Part shown: positions 1 to 8,606 of the stretch, piece by piece | How the letters are laid out: each line of letters opens with the position of its first letter | Position numbering within the stretch: position 1 is the stretch's first letter | Source of the DNA: an uncultured Eggerthellaceae bacterium | GTDB lineage: Bacteria; Actinomycetota; Coriobacteriia; Coriobacteriales; Eggerthellaceae | NCBI GenBank assembly: GCA_934670115.1 | Contig: CAKUOV010000026.1 | Location: 1 to 34,654 of the forward strand | DNA: 34,654 nt | Reading direction: 5' to 3' | Notes under the pieces: model-generated | Databases searched by the model: none | What the model was told of the DNA's origin: nothing | The model's input: the letters and a program-made list of their open reading frames with translations, nothing else | Translations under genes and position numbers: made by a program

Positions 1-261
1 TTTTGTCGATTCTATTGGGATAATCTGGCAACAAGCCTTTCTGTTTACGGGCGCGAAACGAAACATTACTATGATACGAATGAATTTTTGCGACTATTCG
101 CTTGGGTTTTGCGCCTGGGCATTGGTATCGATTTGCGCATTGGGTTGCGCGCTGACTTGCTGCGCTTTCCGCCGATAAGCGCGTTTCATACGAGTGGCGT
201 TGACCGCGATGGTCAGCGTGCCGGTGCGCCAGCCAACCTGTATCAACGGAAAGAGGTAACT

Positions 262-1242
262 ATGACACGTGTGGGCATTTTGGGATACGGAAATTTGGGA
301 AAAGGCGTTGAGCTGGCCATTCGCCAAAACGACGATATGGAGCTTGTGGGCGTGTTCACGCGCCGCGATCCCGCAACGGTGACCATTGCTACGCCGGATG
401 TGCTGGTGCGTTCCGCAAGCGAGCTCGATGAAGGCGCTGCGACAGACGTTGACGTGCTGATCATCTGCGGCGGCAGCGCGACCGACCTGCCCAAGCAGAC
501 GCCGAAATACGCTGCGAAGTACAACGTTGTTGACAGCTTTGATACGCACGCGCACATCCCCGAACATTTTGCCAACGTGGATGCTGCCGCAAAAGCCGCA
601 GGTAAAACGGCACTTATTTCGTGCGGATGGGACCCGGGCCTGTTCTCGCTGAACCGCTTGTATGCGAACTGCATTCTGCCCCAGGGAAACGACTACACGT
701 TCTGGGGCCGCGGCGTGAGCCAGGGTCACTCCGATGCGCTGCGTCGCATTCCTGGCGTGGCTGATGCGAAACAGTACACGAATCCGGTTCCCGAAGCGCT
801 TGAGGCTGTCCGTGCGGGTGAAAACCCCGAACTGACTACGCGCGAGAAGCATACGCGTGAGTGCTGGGTTGTCCTTGAGGAAGGCGCCGACCCTGCGGCG
901 GTCACAGAGGCAATTGTGAACATGCCCGATTACTTCGACGAATACGACGTTGACGTGAACTTCATCTCGCAAGAAGAGCTCGATCGCGACCATGCGGGCC
1001 TGCCTCATGGCGGTTTTGTCATTCGCTCGGGTCAAACGGCGGGCGGCAAGAACTGCACCATCGAGTACTCCCTGAAGCTTGAGTCGAACCCCGAATTCAC
1101 GGCATGCGTGCTGGTTGCGTATGCGCGCGCGGTGGCCCGTCTGGCGGCCGAAGGAAGCACGGGCTGCAAGACCGTTTTTGATATTGCGCCGGCGTACCTC
1201 TCTGCATCGGATGGCGCTGATTTGCGTGCTCATCTGCTGTAA
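262..1242 (+). CDS. ddh: meso-diaminopimelate D-dehydrogenase
   Basis: The encoded protein (326 residues, the usual length for the family) is an NADPH-dependent dehydrogenase that reductively aminates L-2-amino-6-oxopimelate to meso-diaminopimelate in one step, serving lysine and peptidoglycan precursor synthesis in the cytoplasm. The sequence opens with a Rossmann motif GILGYGNLGKGVE, and has the family-typical SFDTHAHIPEHF and SCGWDPGLFSLNR segments followed by FWGRGVSQGHSDALRR. The open frame runs upstream to position 88, but that part reads as non-homologous. The ATG at 262 has GAAAGAGG about five bases before it and places the nucleotide-binding motif at the N-terminus. It stands alone: the next gene begins about 260 bases later. 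Ddh is patchily distributed and replaces the four-step succinylase route. The identification is firm. Confidence 0.95.
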   Translation: MTRVGILGYGNLGKGVELAIRQNDDMELVGVFTRRDPATVTIATPDVLVRSASELDEGAATDVDVLIICGGSATDLPKQTPKYAAKYNVVDSFDTHAHIPEHFANVDAAAKAAGKTALISCGWDPGLFSLNRLYANCILPQGNDYTFWGRGVSQGHSDALRRIPGVADAKQYTNPVPEALEAVRAGENPELTTREKHTRECWVVLEEGADPAAVTEAIVNMPDYFDEYDVDVNFISQEELDRDHAGLPHGGFVIRSGQTAGGKNCTIEYSLKLESNPEFTACVLVAYARAVARLAAEGSTGCKTVFDIAPAYLSASDGADLRAHLL

Positions 1243-1504
1243 TTGCACGTAAAATATAACAAAACACGGTAAAAACGTGGAAAAAAGACGGTAAAATAGC
1301 GAAGGTGTGCGCGAGGCATTGAAAAGTGCTGCGCGAATGCTCGCGATGAAAGCGGGTGCGGCGGCTGCGTCTAGAGGCAGCGTGTGTCAGCTAAGTGCAT
1401 GTGTCGCAGTCGTCGCGGCGACGGGAAACATGTGCGCGGCGTTGAGCCGAGCGCGCATGGCAATAACAGACAAGCGGAAGACATAAGAAACGGAGGTGCA
1501 GGAA
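1243..1504. other. intergenic/leader region with A-rich tract and hairpins
   Basis: The first 60 bases are unusually A-rich and carry the element ACGGTAAAA twice, near 1266 and 1289. A TAAAAT at 1292-1297 could be a -10 box, but no convincing -35 is visible. Further on, GCGAGGCATT (1311-1320) can pair with AATGCTCGC (1336-1344) with one bulge, and a short GTCGC/GCGAC hairpin lies near 1410-1420. These may be a terminator for ddh or a structured leader for the next gene. No known riboswitch motif was recognised. Confidence 0.3.
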
Positions 1505-1897
1505 TTGGAAGAAGCAAAGCAGGCAGAGAACGCCTCTTTGGAACAGGCGGCGCCTACGGCGAAGGCCGACGCAACAGAAGTGTGCGCAGCTGCGGCAAGC
1601 GCAGATGCCTCTGCAGCAACGGATGCTGCTCCGGAAAAGGACGAGCGCATCTTCACACACGATGCCTGCCCTTACTTCCCTTGCCATCAGCTGCCGAGCG
1701 ACATAACATTCAATTGCGTTTTTTGCTACTGCCCGTTATACGCATTGGGGCCTGATTGTGGCGGCGCGTTCCGTTACAATGAGAAAGGGTACAAAGACTG
1801 CACGTATTGTACCGTCATGCACGAAGGTTCGCGCGGCTTCGACCGCGTGCAGGAACTGTTTCCGAAATTGGCGGAGCTTGCTCGGAGGACGAGTTAG
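1505..1897 (+). CDS. small cysteine-rich domain protein (zf-like, PF04071 type)
   Basis: A 130-residue protein in two parts. Residues 1-45 are Ala/Glu-rich and probably disordered. The remainder is the 'cysteine-rich small domain' first noticed in archaeal and clostridial proteins, recognised by CPYFPCH, NCVFCYCPLY, DCGG and KDCTYCT. The clustered Cys and His residues suggest a bound metal or Fe-S centre; the biochemical function of the family is not established. I chose the TTG at 1505 because CGGAGG at 1491-1496 is well spaced for it; the GTG at 1496 overlaps that ribosome-binding site. It ends 41 bases before the likely start of the MenE/MenC-like gene and is probably co-transcribed with it. 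Domain recognition is good; the role is unknown. Confidence 0.8.
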   Translation: MEEAKQAENASLEQAAPTAKADATEVCAAAASADASAATDAAPEKDERIFTHDACPYFPCHQLPSDITFNCVFCYCPLYALGPDCGGAFRYNEKGYKDCTYCTVMHEGSRGFDRVQELFPKLAELARRTS

Positions 1898-1938
1898 GGC
1901 ATCGCTCATACACTCATAACGAAAGGCTGGCGCGATTC

Positions 1939-4902
1939 ATGCTTCGAATTTTCGAAAACATGGCACGAACGAATCCGCGTCAGCTTTGTTTTACCGCCAT
2001 GGATGCAGCGGGTCGTGAGACGCGATACAGCTATCATCGTGCGCGTTTGCATGGAGCCGCCTTGGCGCAATGTTTGCGCTTGGCAGGTGTGGCGCGCGGC
2101 CATTATGTGGCGGTCGAGCTGCCTAACGGCGAAGCGTGGCCGTTGCTGCTGCTTGCGGCGGCGTATGGCAACTTTGGCCTGATAGGCATGGATCCGCATT
2201 TGACGCCCGCCGAGCGTGCGGCGCGTTATGCTGAAATCGAATCGATTCCCAACACAACCATTTCGTGTTTCATTGACCAGGAAAACATTGATGATCTTAT
2301 TCAGCATGCTCGCTTGATCATCGATGGGGAAGCACCTGGTGTTCAAGCAGGTCTTTCTTCCGATGCCGGCAGTTCCGAGAACGATTATTTGCGCGGAAAA
2401 GTTGCGCGCGCGGGTGTGCGCAGTGCGGCGGGAAGTTCCGATACCGAAACGGCGCGCGGCTGGTCGTCCAATTCTGGCGCGAACCGTCGCAATGGCGCGC
2501 GTGCCTCTTTCTCAAGCGGCCCCATTCAGGGGTCATATGCGGAAGCGGGACGCTTGGGGCGCGATGCAACGAAGCTTCCGCCTTCGCAGTTGCGCCGCTA
2601 TTCTTCCGATTCGGAAGAAGCGGTGGTGCATTTTGCCGACCACTCCGCGCATCTTTTCGACGGTGCGAAGCCGGCAGTTGTTTTGTTTACGGCGGGTGTT
2701 TCGGGCAAGAGCAAGCCGGTGTGCCTGAGCTGGAAAAACGTAACGGAAGCGGCAAAATCCCTGAACAGCGTGATGTGCAAGCAGGGGCGCGGCGTTTGGC
2801 AGGCCGTGCTGCCGTTTTACCGCGTTATGGGCTTGCAGGTGATCGTGCGCAGCATTTGCAATCATTGCGCCTTTGCCGTGTACGAGTGCTTTCAGCCCGA
2901 TACGTTGCTGCACGATGTTGACCGGCTGGGTGCGACGCATATTGCGGTTGACGATGCCATGGTGGCCGAGCTGCTGATGTGCGAGAATCAAGCGGCGCTG
3001 CGGCGGTATAGCTGCCTGCTTTTAGGCGGGTCGGCGCTTGACCACAGCGTGATGTCGGCGTGCGCAAAGCGGCGCATCTGCGTATATGCGGGGTATGGTA
3101 TTACCGAAACCGCAGGTCATATTGCTATTGGCCCGATTGATGACACGTTTGATGGCTCGCTTCGCTTGCTGCCTGGTTACGAGGTGCGTATCGAACAAGC
3201 GGCGCCAAGCGGATTTGGGCGTTTGCTGGTGAAGGGCGCCAGCGTGTGCGACCGATATCTGGGCACGCGCAGCTCCATTACGGTGAACGGTTTTTTGCCA
3301 ACGGGAGACACCGCGAAATGCCACGCCGATCGCATTACCGTGCGGGGGCGTACCGATACCATGTTCCTGTGCGGCGGAAACAACGTTTTCCCTGATGAAA
3401 TCAAAGAATTGCTGCTTGCCGAAAAAGGCGTGTCCGATGCATATGTTTTCGGTGCGCCGCATGCCGCGTTGGGTCAGTGTCCCGTGGCATTCGTGGAGCG
3501 CAACGATCGGGGTCAGCAGAGCAGGCCGTCGAACAGGGATTTTGCTGCACGTCTTCGTTTGAATCTAGCAGCGCAGCTATCGACGTACAGCATTCCGCGC
3601 CATGTTTTTGCGCTGGATTCGTTTCCGCGCACGAGCGCGGGACGCGTGGATGAAACGCTGCTTGAGCGATGCTGCAGCGAGCGCTTGGAAGTGGCGAAGG
3701 TGAAGCTGCATCATGTTGCGGTGCCGCTTGCAAGCGCGGCGAAAATTGGCGGGAAGGCGTGCAAGCAGCGTGAGTCGCTTTTGGTTGAGATTGTGGATTA
3801 CGCGGGCCGCACGGGCATTGGTGAATGCGTGGCGTTTTCCAGCGACGATTCCGGCTTTGAAACGCTGAAGGATGCCGAGGAGTATCTGGCGAATGTGCTG
3901 GCGCCGCACGTTGTTGGCCAGGCGTTTTTGCATCCAGGCGAAGTTTTCCTCTGCCTTATGGAATGTCCCGATGCCCAGCGACACGTGCGTTCTGTTGGTG
4001 CGCTGGAGCCGGCGTTTTGGGACTTGTACGGCAAGGTGTCGGGTTTGGCATTTTGGCAGTTGATTGGTGGCAGGCCTTCCAGCGCCGATGGTTCGCAATG
4101 TCGCGTGCGTGCGGCTGCCGTGGTGGGCCTGGTGGATGCGCACGATACGGTGGAGCAGGTGTGGCGCTGCGTTGAGGCAGGCTATAGCTGCGTGGCGCTT
4201 GATGTTTGCCCGGGCATGACGTACCAGCGCGTGCGCGCTGTGCGGCAGGTTTTTCCGGATTTGATGATAACGCTTGATGCTCATCGCAGCTTTACGGAAG
4301 AAACCGCAGATGAGCTGCGTGCTTTGGATGAATTTAACATCTCTTGGATTGAAGAGCCGCTTGCGTTTGCGGGGGATGTTCCCGCAGCAGCCTCGCGCTT
4401 TATGGGTGGCGCGCGGGCGAATGATCGGCAGTCTTTAGTGCGCCGCCATTTGGCGCATCTGTCTCGCTTCCAGCAGACGTTGCATACGCCGATTTGCCTG
4501 GACGAGACGGTCCCAACGCTGCAGGAAGCTTATCTTGCCTTGGAATATCCCAATTTGCGGTACGTGGTTGCACGCGTGGGCGAGTTCGGTGGCGTGCGGC
4601 CAACGCTTGACTTTGTTCGGCAAGCTCATATCCGCGGGGTGCATATTTGGGTTGACAGCATGTTTGACCTGGGTATTTCGCGAAAAGTGCACGCAGCGCT
4701 GCAAACGCTTCCCACAGTGGAAGATGCAGGAAACACCGGTTCGGTGCTGCGGCAGTTTGTAAGTGACATCGCGAATCCCGTCCACACGGTGGAGCGCGGG
4801 CTGGTCACGCTGAACAAGGCTCAGGCGCCCAGCGGTTTTGGGTGCGCTATTGACCGGGCGGCGCTGGAGCGCTACCTGATACGCAGCATTGTTGTGGAGT
4901 AG
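1939..4902 (+). CDS. MenE-like AMP-ligase fused to MenC-like (o-succinylbenzoate synthase family) domain
   Basis: The first half (about residues 1-590) is an ANL-superfamily acyl-adenylating domain resembling o-succinylbenzoate-CoA ligase. It has a degenerate A3 loop TAGVSGKSKP at 251-260, YGITE at 386-390, TGD at 455-457, GRTD at 470-473 and GGNNVFPDEI. A low-complexity Ser/Gly/Arg insertion covers roughly residues 125-235. The second half (about 595-987) matches the NSAR/OSBS branch of the enolase superfamily. The three acidic metal ligands are present (D780, E805 in IEEPL, D855 in CLDET). The paired lysines of the KxK motif are A753 and D755, and the third catalytic lysine is R879. In the ligase half the A10 lysine is R569 (PRTSAGR). 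The frame continues upstream to 1807, but that would overlap the previous gene; ATG 1939 begins the alignable part. Function as a menaquinone enzyme is therefore uncertain. Confidence 0.8.
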   Translation: MLRIFENMARTNPRQLCFTAMDAAGRETRYSYHRARLHGAALAQCLRLAGVARGHYVAVELPNGEAWPLLLLAAAYGNFGLIGMDPHLTPAERAARYAEIESIPNTTISCFIDQENIDDLIQHARLIIDGEAPGVQAGLSSDAGSSENDYLRGKVARAGVRSAAGSSDTETARGWSSNSGANRRNGARASFSSGPIQGSYAEAGRLGRDATKLPPSQLRRYSSDSEEAVVHFADHSAHLFDGAKPAVVLFTAGVSGKSKPVCLSWKNVTEAAKSLNSVMCKQGRGVWQAVLPFYRVMGLQVIVRSICNHCAFAVYECFQPDTLLHDVDRLGATHIAVDDAMVAELLMCENQAALRRYSCLLLGGSALDHSVMSACAKRRICVYAGYGITETAGHIAIGPIDDTFDGSLRLLPGYEVRIEQAAPSGFGRLLVKGASVCDRYLGTRSSITVNGFLPTGDTAKCHADRITVRGRTDTMFLCGGNNVFPDEIKELLLAEKGVSDAYVFGAPHAALGQCPVAFVERNDRGQQSRPSNRDFAARLRLNLAAQLSTYSIPRHVFALDSFPRTSAGRVDETLLERCCSERLEVAKVKLHHVAVPLASAAKIGGKACKQRESLLVEIVDYAGRTGIGECVAFSSDDSGFETLKDAEEYLANVLAPHVVGQAFLHPGEVFLCLMECPDAQRHVRSVGALEPAFWDLYGKVSGLAFWQLIGGRPSSADGSQCRVRAAAVVGLVDAHDTVEQVWRCVEAGYSCVALDVCPGMTYQRVRAVRQVFPDLMITLDAHRSFTEETADELRALDEFNISWIEEPLAFAGDVPAAASRFMGGARANDRQSLVRRHLAHLSRFQQTLHTPICLDETVPTLQEAYLALEYPNLRYVVARVGEFGGVRPTLDFVRQAHIRGVHIWVDSMFDLGISRKVHAALQTLPTVEDAGNTGSVLRQFVSDIANPVHTVERGLVTLNKAQAPSGFGCAIDRAALERYLIRSIVVE

Positions 4903-5045
4903 CGACGCCCTCGGGGCAGTCGCGCTGCCTGGTGCGACGGGCGACGTGCGCCTTCGGGGTGGGCGAGAAGATGGCGACCGCGTGGCGGGAGCGAGAAGCG
5001 GAAGGCGCGGGCGGTCACCCGGCGCGTACAGCCCAGCGTGGCCTT

Positions 5046-5969
5046 CTACCCAATGGTTCTTTCGCCGAGCGTCATCTCAATGCGTCCATGCAGCAGCGTT
5101 ATGTATCGTTTAGCCAGTTCAGATAGTACTTTCTCATCGTGTGTTATGTAGCCAATGCGCATGATGCATTCCTCTTCAAGGGGGATTGCCACGATATCCG
5201 ATGACATTTCGTCGGACAAAACGCCCGTGGACAGCGTGTAGCCGTTGCCGAAGGTGAGCAGCGTTGTGAGCGTGCCGCGGTCGGAATATGTGATGTTGCG
5301 CGTGTGCGGCAGGTAGCCGAACGGCTCTTCGGAATAATGGAACGAGTTCGTAAGGCCCTGCTCGAACGAGTAGCGCGGGTAGTTTTCAAGATTGGCCAGG
5401 GAAACGCTTTCGCGCGCCGCCAGCGGATGATGGCTTCCCACGAACACGTGCGCACGGGCGACAAACAGCGGCGTAAACGTCAGATGTGCTTCGTCGAAGG
5501 TGCTGGTCAGAACCTTCTCGTTTGCGGCGGAAAGGTACAAGATGCCAATGTCGGCTTTGAAGTTGCGCACGTCATCGATGATTTCGCCGGTACGCGTTTC
5601 GCGCAGCGTGAAGTCGTAGGCACCGCCTTGGTATTCGTTGGTCAGGCTCACGAACGCCTGGACGCAAAACGCGTAATGCTGGGTGCTAATGGCCAGACGC
5701 GCGCGTTCTTCCGAGCGGGTGGCGTAGCGGTTTTCAAGCAGTTCGGCCTGCTCGATTACTTGGCGCGCGTAACCAAGCAACTCGGTGCCGTCGTTGGTGA
5801 GCTTCAGGCCGCGATTCGAGCGCAAGAAAATCTGAATGCCCAGTTCTTCTTCCAGTTCTTTGATGGAAATGGAAAGCGTTGATTGGGAAACGAAAAGGCG
5901 CGCGGCGGCAGCGTTGAACGAGCCTTGCTGCGCTACTGCCATAAGGTAGCGAAGTTGTTGAAGGGTCAT
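5046..5969 (-). CDS. LysR-family transcriptional regulator
   Basis: The 307-residue product has a winged helix-turn-helix at residues 1-60 (LQQLRYLMAVAQQGSFNAAA, then the recognition helix SQSTLSISIKELEEELG) and a periplasmic-binding-like effector domain over the rest, the normal LysR layout and length. AAAGGAA precedes the ATG by five bases. It is transcribed away from argC across a 309-bp AT-rich spacer, an arrangement typical of LysR regulators that control the divergent gene. Whether it controls argCJBD is not shown by the sequence, because the operator-like repeats near argC look more like ArgR half-sites. It is convergent with the MenE/MenC-like gene, 143 bases away. Effector unknown. 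Confidence 0.93.
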   Translation of the reverse strand: MTLQQLRYLMAVAQQGSFNAAAARLFVSQSTLSISIKELEEELGIQIFLRSNRGLKLTNDGTELLGYARQVIEQAELLENRYATRSEERARLAISTQHYAFCVQAFVSLTNEYQGGAYDFTLRETRTGEIIDDVRNFKADIGILYLSAANEKVLTSTFDEAHLTFTPLFVARAHVFVGSHHPLAARESVSLANLENYPRYSFEQGLTNSFHYSEEPFGYLPHTRNITYSDRGTLTTLLTFGNGYTLSTGVLSDEMSSDIVAIPLEEECIMRIGYITHDEKVLSELAKRYITLLHGRIEMTLGERTIG

Positions 5970-6184
5970 GCGGTTCCTTTCGTTTGCATTTCCGAATATA
6001 CAAGGCGGCTGGCGCTTTGCGCTGCATTTACGGCGCGGGTTGCGAGTGTTGCCTGTAGGCTGGCAGCACGACTGTTTCTGCGTTATGTATTTTATTTGGT
6101 ATTAAACTGGTGAAGGGCTCAGTCATTAATTTTTACAATATCTACGTCTTATCTGCCATGCGCTTACGGAGAAAAGTGAGCGTA

Positions 6185-6260
6185 TTTTGCATTTTTCTCA
6201 AAAATGACTAGACAAAGCGTTTTATGCAAATAAACTGCATATTACAAACTAATTATGCAA
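6185..6260 (+). promoter_or_regulatory. putative argC promoter with ARG-box-like repeats
   Basis: Upstream of argC there is TAGACA (6209-6214), 16 bases, then TAAACT (6231-6236): a reasonable sigma-70-type promoter. Overlapping the -10 is the inverted repeat TATGCA (6223-6228) / TGCATA (6236-6241), with another TATGCA at 6254-6259 and a TTGCAT at 6187-6192. TGCAT-type half-sites resemble described actinobacterial ArgR operators. Repression by ArgR with arginine would fit the genes downstream. This is inferred from motif resemblance only. Confidence 0.5.
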
Positions 6261-6278
6261 TATTGAACGGATTTTGCT

Positions 6279-7220
6279 ATGACAAACGTATTTATCGACG
6301 GCAGCGCCGGCACCACGGGTTTGCGTATCCACGATCGCCTTGCACAGCGGCCTGACATCACGCTGCTTGCGCTGCCCGATGACCAGCGCAAAAATGTTGT
6401 CAAGCGCAAAGAAATGCTCAACGCGGCCGATATCGCGTTTTTGTGCTTGCCCGATGCAGCGGCAATTGAAGCGGCATCGTTAGTGGAAAACCCGGATACG
6501 GTGATTATCGACACCTCCACGGCGCATCGCGTTGATCCCGGCTGGACTTATGGCTTTCCTGAGATTTTACCTGATGACCAGGCTGTTTCAACGGCAAAGC
6601 GCATTGCCAATCCGGGATGTCATGCAAGCGGTTTCATTGCGCTTGTTGCTCCATTGGTGCGCTTCGGCGTTTTAGACCCTGCGGCGCAGTTGACGTGCTT
6701 CTCGCTTACGGGCTATTCTGGCGGCGGGAAATCCATGATTGCGCAGTACGAAACCGCAGCGGACCAAGACGAGCTGCTTGCGGCTCCGCGCGTTTACGGC
6801 TTGAGCCAGCAGCACAAACATCTTCCCGAAATGGTGAAAATGTGCGATTTGGAGCAAGCGCCTATTTTCTGCCCGACCGTTGCCCCGTATTATGCGGGCA
6901 TGGAGGTATGCGTGCCGGTTTTTGCCTCGCAGGTGACGGGCGGCAAAGTGGCTATCGAGCAGGCGTATGAGCAGTTTTATGCGAGTGACACGCGCGGCGT
7001 GGTGCATTTTGTCCCCGAAGCAGAAGCTGCTGAAGGGGGCTTCTTGTCGGCTGCCGCATTCACGGGACGCGATGACATGCAGGTAAGCGTGTGCGGCACC
7101 GATGAGCGTTTGCTGCTGGTGGCGCGCTTCGACAACTTGGGCAAAGGTTCGTCGGGTGCTGCTATCCAGAACATGAATTTGGTTTTAGGCGTTGACCCTA
7201 CGCTTGGCTTGAATGTGTGA
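6279..7220 (+). CDS. argC: N-acetyl-gamma-glutamyl-phosphate reductase (short, type 2)
   Basis: ArgC reduces N-acetylglutamyl-5-phosphate to the semialdehyde with NADPH, the third step of arginine synthesis. At 313 residues this is the short type-2 form rather than the roughly 345-residue enzyme of E. coli or Bacillus. The dinucleotide-binding start FIDGSAGTTGLRI, the catalytic Cys114 in NPGCHASG, TGYSGGGKSMI and the C-terminal DNLGKGSSGAAIQNMN are all visible. The ribosome site is weak (GAACGG, eight bases before ATG). It is the first gene of argCJBD and follows an operator-like promoter region. Identification is firm. Confidence 0.95.
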   Translation: MTNVFIDGSAGTTGLRIHDRLAQRPDITLLALPDDQRKNVVKRKEMLNAADIAFLCLPDAAAIEAASLVENPDTVIIDTSTAHRVDPGWTYGFPEILPDDQAVSTAKRIANPGCHASGFIALVAPLVRFGVLDPAAQLTCFSLTGYSGGGKSMIAQYETAADQDELLAAPRVYGLSQQHKHLPEMVKMCDLEQAPIFCPTVAPYYAGMEVCVPVFASQVTGGKVAIEQAYEQFYASDTRGVVHFVPEAEAAEGGFLSAAAFTGRDDMQVSVCGTDERLLLVARFDNLGKGSSGAAIQNMNLVLGVDPTLGLNV

Positions 7221-7323
7221 GTTTGAGCCTTCGCTCCATTTTGATTGCGCGGTTGGGCGCGTAGGCAGGGTAAGTGATGAGGGTAATCGATCGGATGTTT
7301 CTGCAAAAACGGAAAGGATTGCT

Positions 7324-8541
7324 ATGAAATTTATCGAAGGTGGTGTTTGTGCTCCAGCGGGATTTACCGCTAACGGCGTGCATTGCGGCTTCCGCATGAA
7401 TCGCTCCAAACGCGATTTGTCGCTTATTGCAAGCGAAGTGCGCTGCGCGGCCGCGGCAACGTACACCACGAATAAAGTGAAAGGTGCGCCGCTTGAAGTG
7501 ACGCGTGCCCATCTGGCGGATGGACATGCGCAAGTCATTATCTGCAACAGCGGCAATGCGAACACATGCAACGCGAACGGCGTGGAGATTGCCGAGCAGA
7601 CAAGCCAGCTTCTTGCCCGCGAAATGGGTATTTCTCCTGATGACGTTGTTGTTGGTTCCACGGGTGTTATCGGGCAGCCCATGAGCCTTGACCCGTTCAA
7701 GGCAGGGATTCCGCAACTTGTTTCCGGTTTGAGCGCACAGGGCGCCAGTGCTGCCGCGGAAGGCATCATGACAACCGACACGGTGGAGAAAAAAGTTGCT
7801 GTTGAGTTCGAGCTCGGTGGCGTAACGTGCCGCATGGGCGGTATCTCCAAGGGAAGCGGCATGATTCATCCGAACATGGCCACCATGCTTGGCTTTATCA
7901 CCACCGATGCTGCTATTGAGCCGGCGGTTCTTCAGGCGGCGCTTTCCGCGGACATCCAGGATAGCTTCAACATGATCAGCGTTGATGGTGACACGTCCAC
8001 AAACGACATGGTTGTGGTGCTTGCGAACGGGTTAGCGGGCAACAAGCCGATTTCTGCAGCGGAAGGTGCCGACTATCAGGCGTTTACCGAGGCGCTTGCA
8101 GCGGTGACGCGCACGCTTGCGCGTCGGATGGCAGCCGACGGCGAAGGTGCTTCGAAGCTTATCGAGTGCGTGGTGTCGGGCGCGGCTGACAAACAGACGG
8201 CGCGCGTTGTAGCGAACAGCGTTATTTGCTCGAGCCTGGTGAAGGCGGCGATTTTTGGTGCAGACGCCAACTGGGGCCGCGTTTTGTGCGCCATTGGATA
8301 TGCGCCCGTTGATGTGGACGTGCATAAAGTGGATGTGCGCTTCTGCAGCACCGGCGGGGAAGTGCTGCTATGCGAAGGTGGTGCCGGCGTTCCCTTCTCC
8401 GAAGAAGAAGCAAAGAAAGTCCTGGTTGAAAGCGAGATTCAAATTCTTGTAGATTTGAATAGCGGTCAGGAAAGCGCCACGGCATGGGGCTGTGACTTGA
8501 CGTACGAATACGTGAAGATCAACGGAGATTATCGAACCTAA
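7324..8541 (+). CDS. argJ: bifunctional ornithine acetyltransferase / N-acetylglutamate synthase
   Basis: ArgJ moves the acetyl group from N-acetylornithine to glutamate, closing the cyclic arginine pathway; many homologues can also use acetyl-CoA to start it. The 405-residue precursor has the autocleavage sequence HPNMATMLGF with the nucleophile Thr187, which divides it into alpha and beta chains, and STGVIGQ forming the oxyanion region. The C-terminus KINGDYRT is typical. The frame is open back to 7213, but ATG 7324 has GGAAAGGA at the right distance and starts the conserved domain. It lies 103 bases after argC and 65 before argB. With argJ present, no separate argE is needed. Confidence 0.95.
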   Translation: MKFIEGGVCAPAGFTANGVHCGFRMNRSKRDLSLIASEVRCAAAATYTTNKVKGAPLEVTRAHLADGHAQVIICNSGNANTCNANGVEIAEQTSQLLAREMGISPDDVVVGSTGVIGQPMSLDPFKAGIPQLVSGLSAQGASAAAEGIMTTDTVEKKVAVEFELGGVTCRMGGISKGSGMIHPNMATMLGFITTDAAIEPAVLQAALSADIQDSFNMISVDGDTSTNDMVVVLANGLAGNKPISAAEGADYQAFTEALAAVTRTLARRMAADGEGASKLIECVVSGAADKQTARVVANSVICSSLVKAAIFGADANWGRVLCAIGYAPVDVDVHKVDVRFCSTGGEVLLCEGGAGVPFSEEEAKKVLVESEIQILVDLNSGQESATAWGCDLTYEYVKINGDYRT

Positions 8542-8606
8542 GGTGCAGCGCGTCGAAACCGGAAACCCTTGCCAAGAGCAGCATTGAAGAAAGAAGAACG
8601 AAGAGA

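Noticed and set aside
94..1248. 384-codon minus-strand frame opposite ddh
   Set aside because: It mirrors ddh exactly, is full of Arg/His/Ala as expected for the antisense of a GC-rich gene, and has no ribosome site or recognisable domain.
1243..1504. Possible cobalamin riboswitch before the Cys-rich protein
   Set aside because: The conserved B12-box and core elements could not be found; only generic hairpins are visible.
4948..5008. GCGCCTTC ... GAAGGCGC inverted repeat between the MenE/MenC-like gene and lysR
   Set aside because: The loop is about 45 bases and there is no T-run, so a terminator call is not supported.
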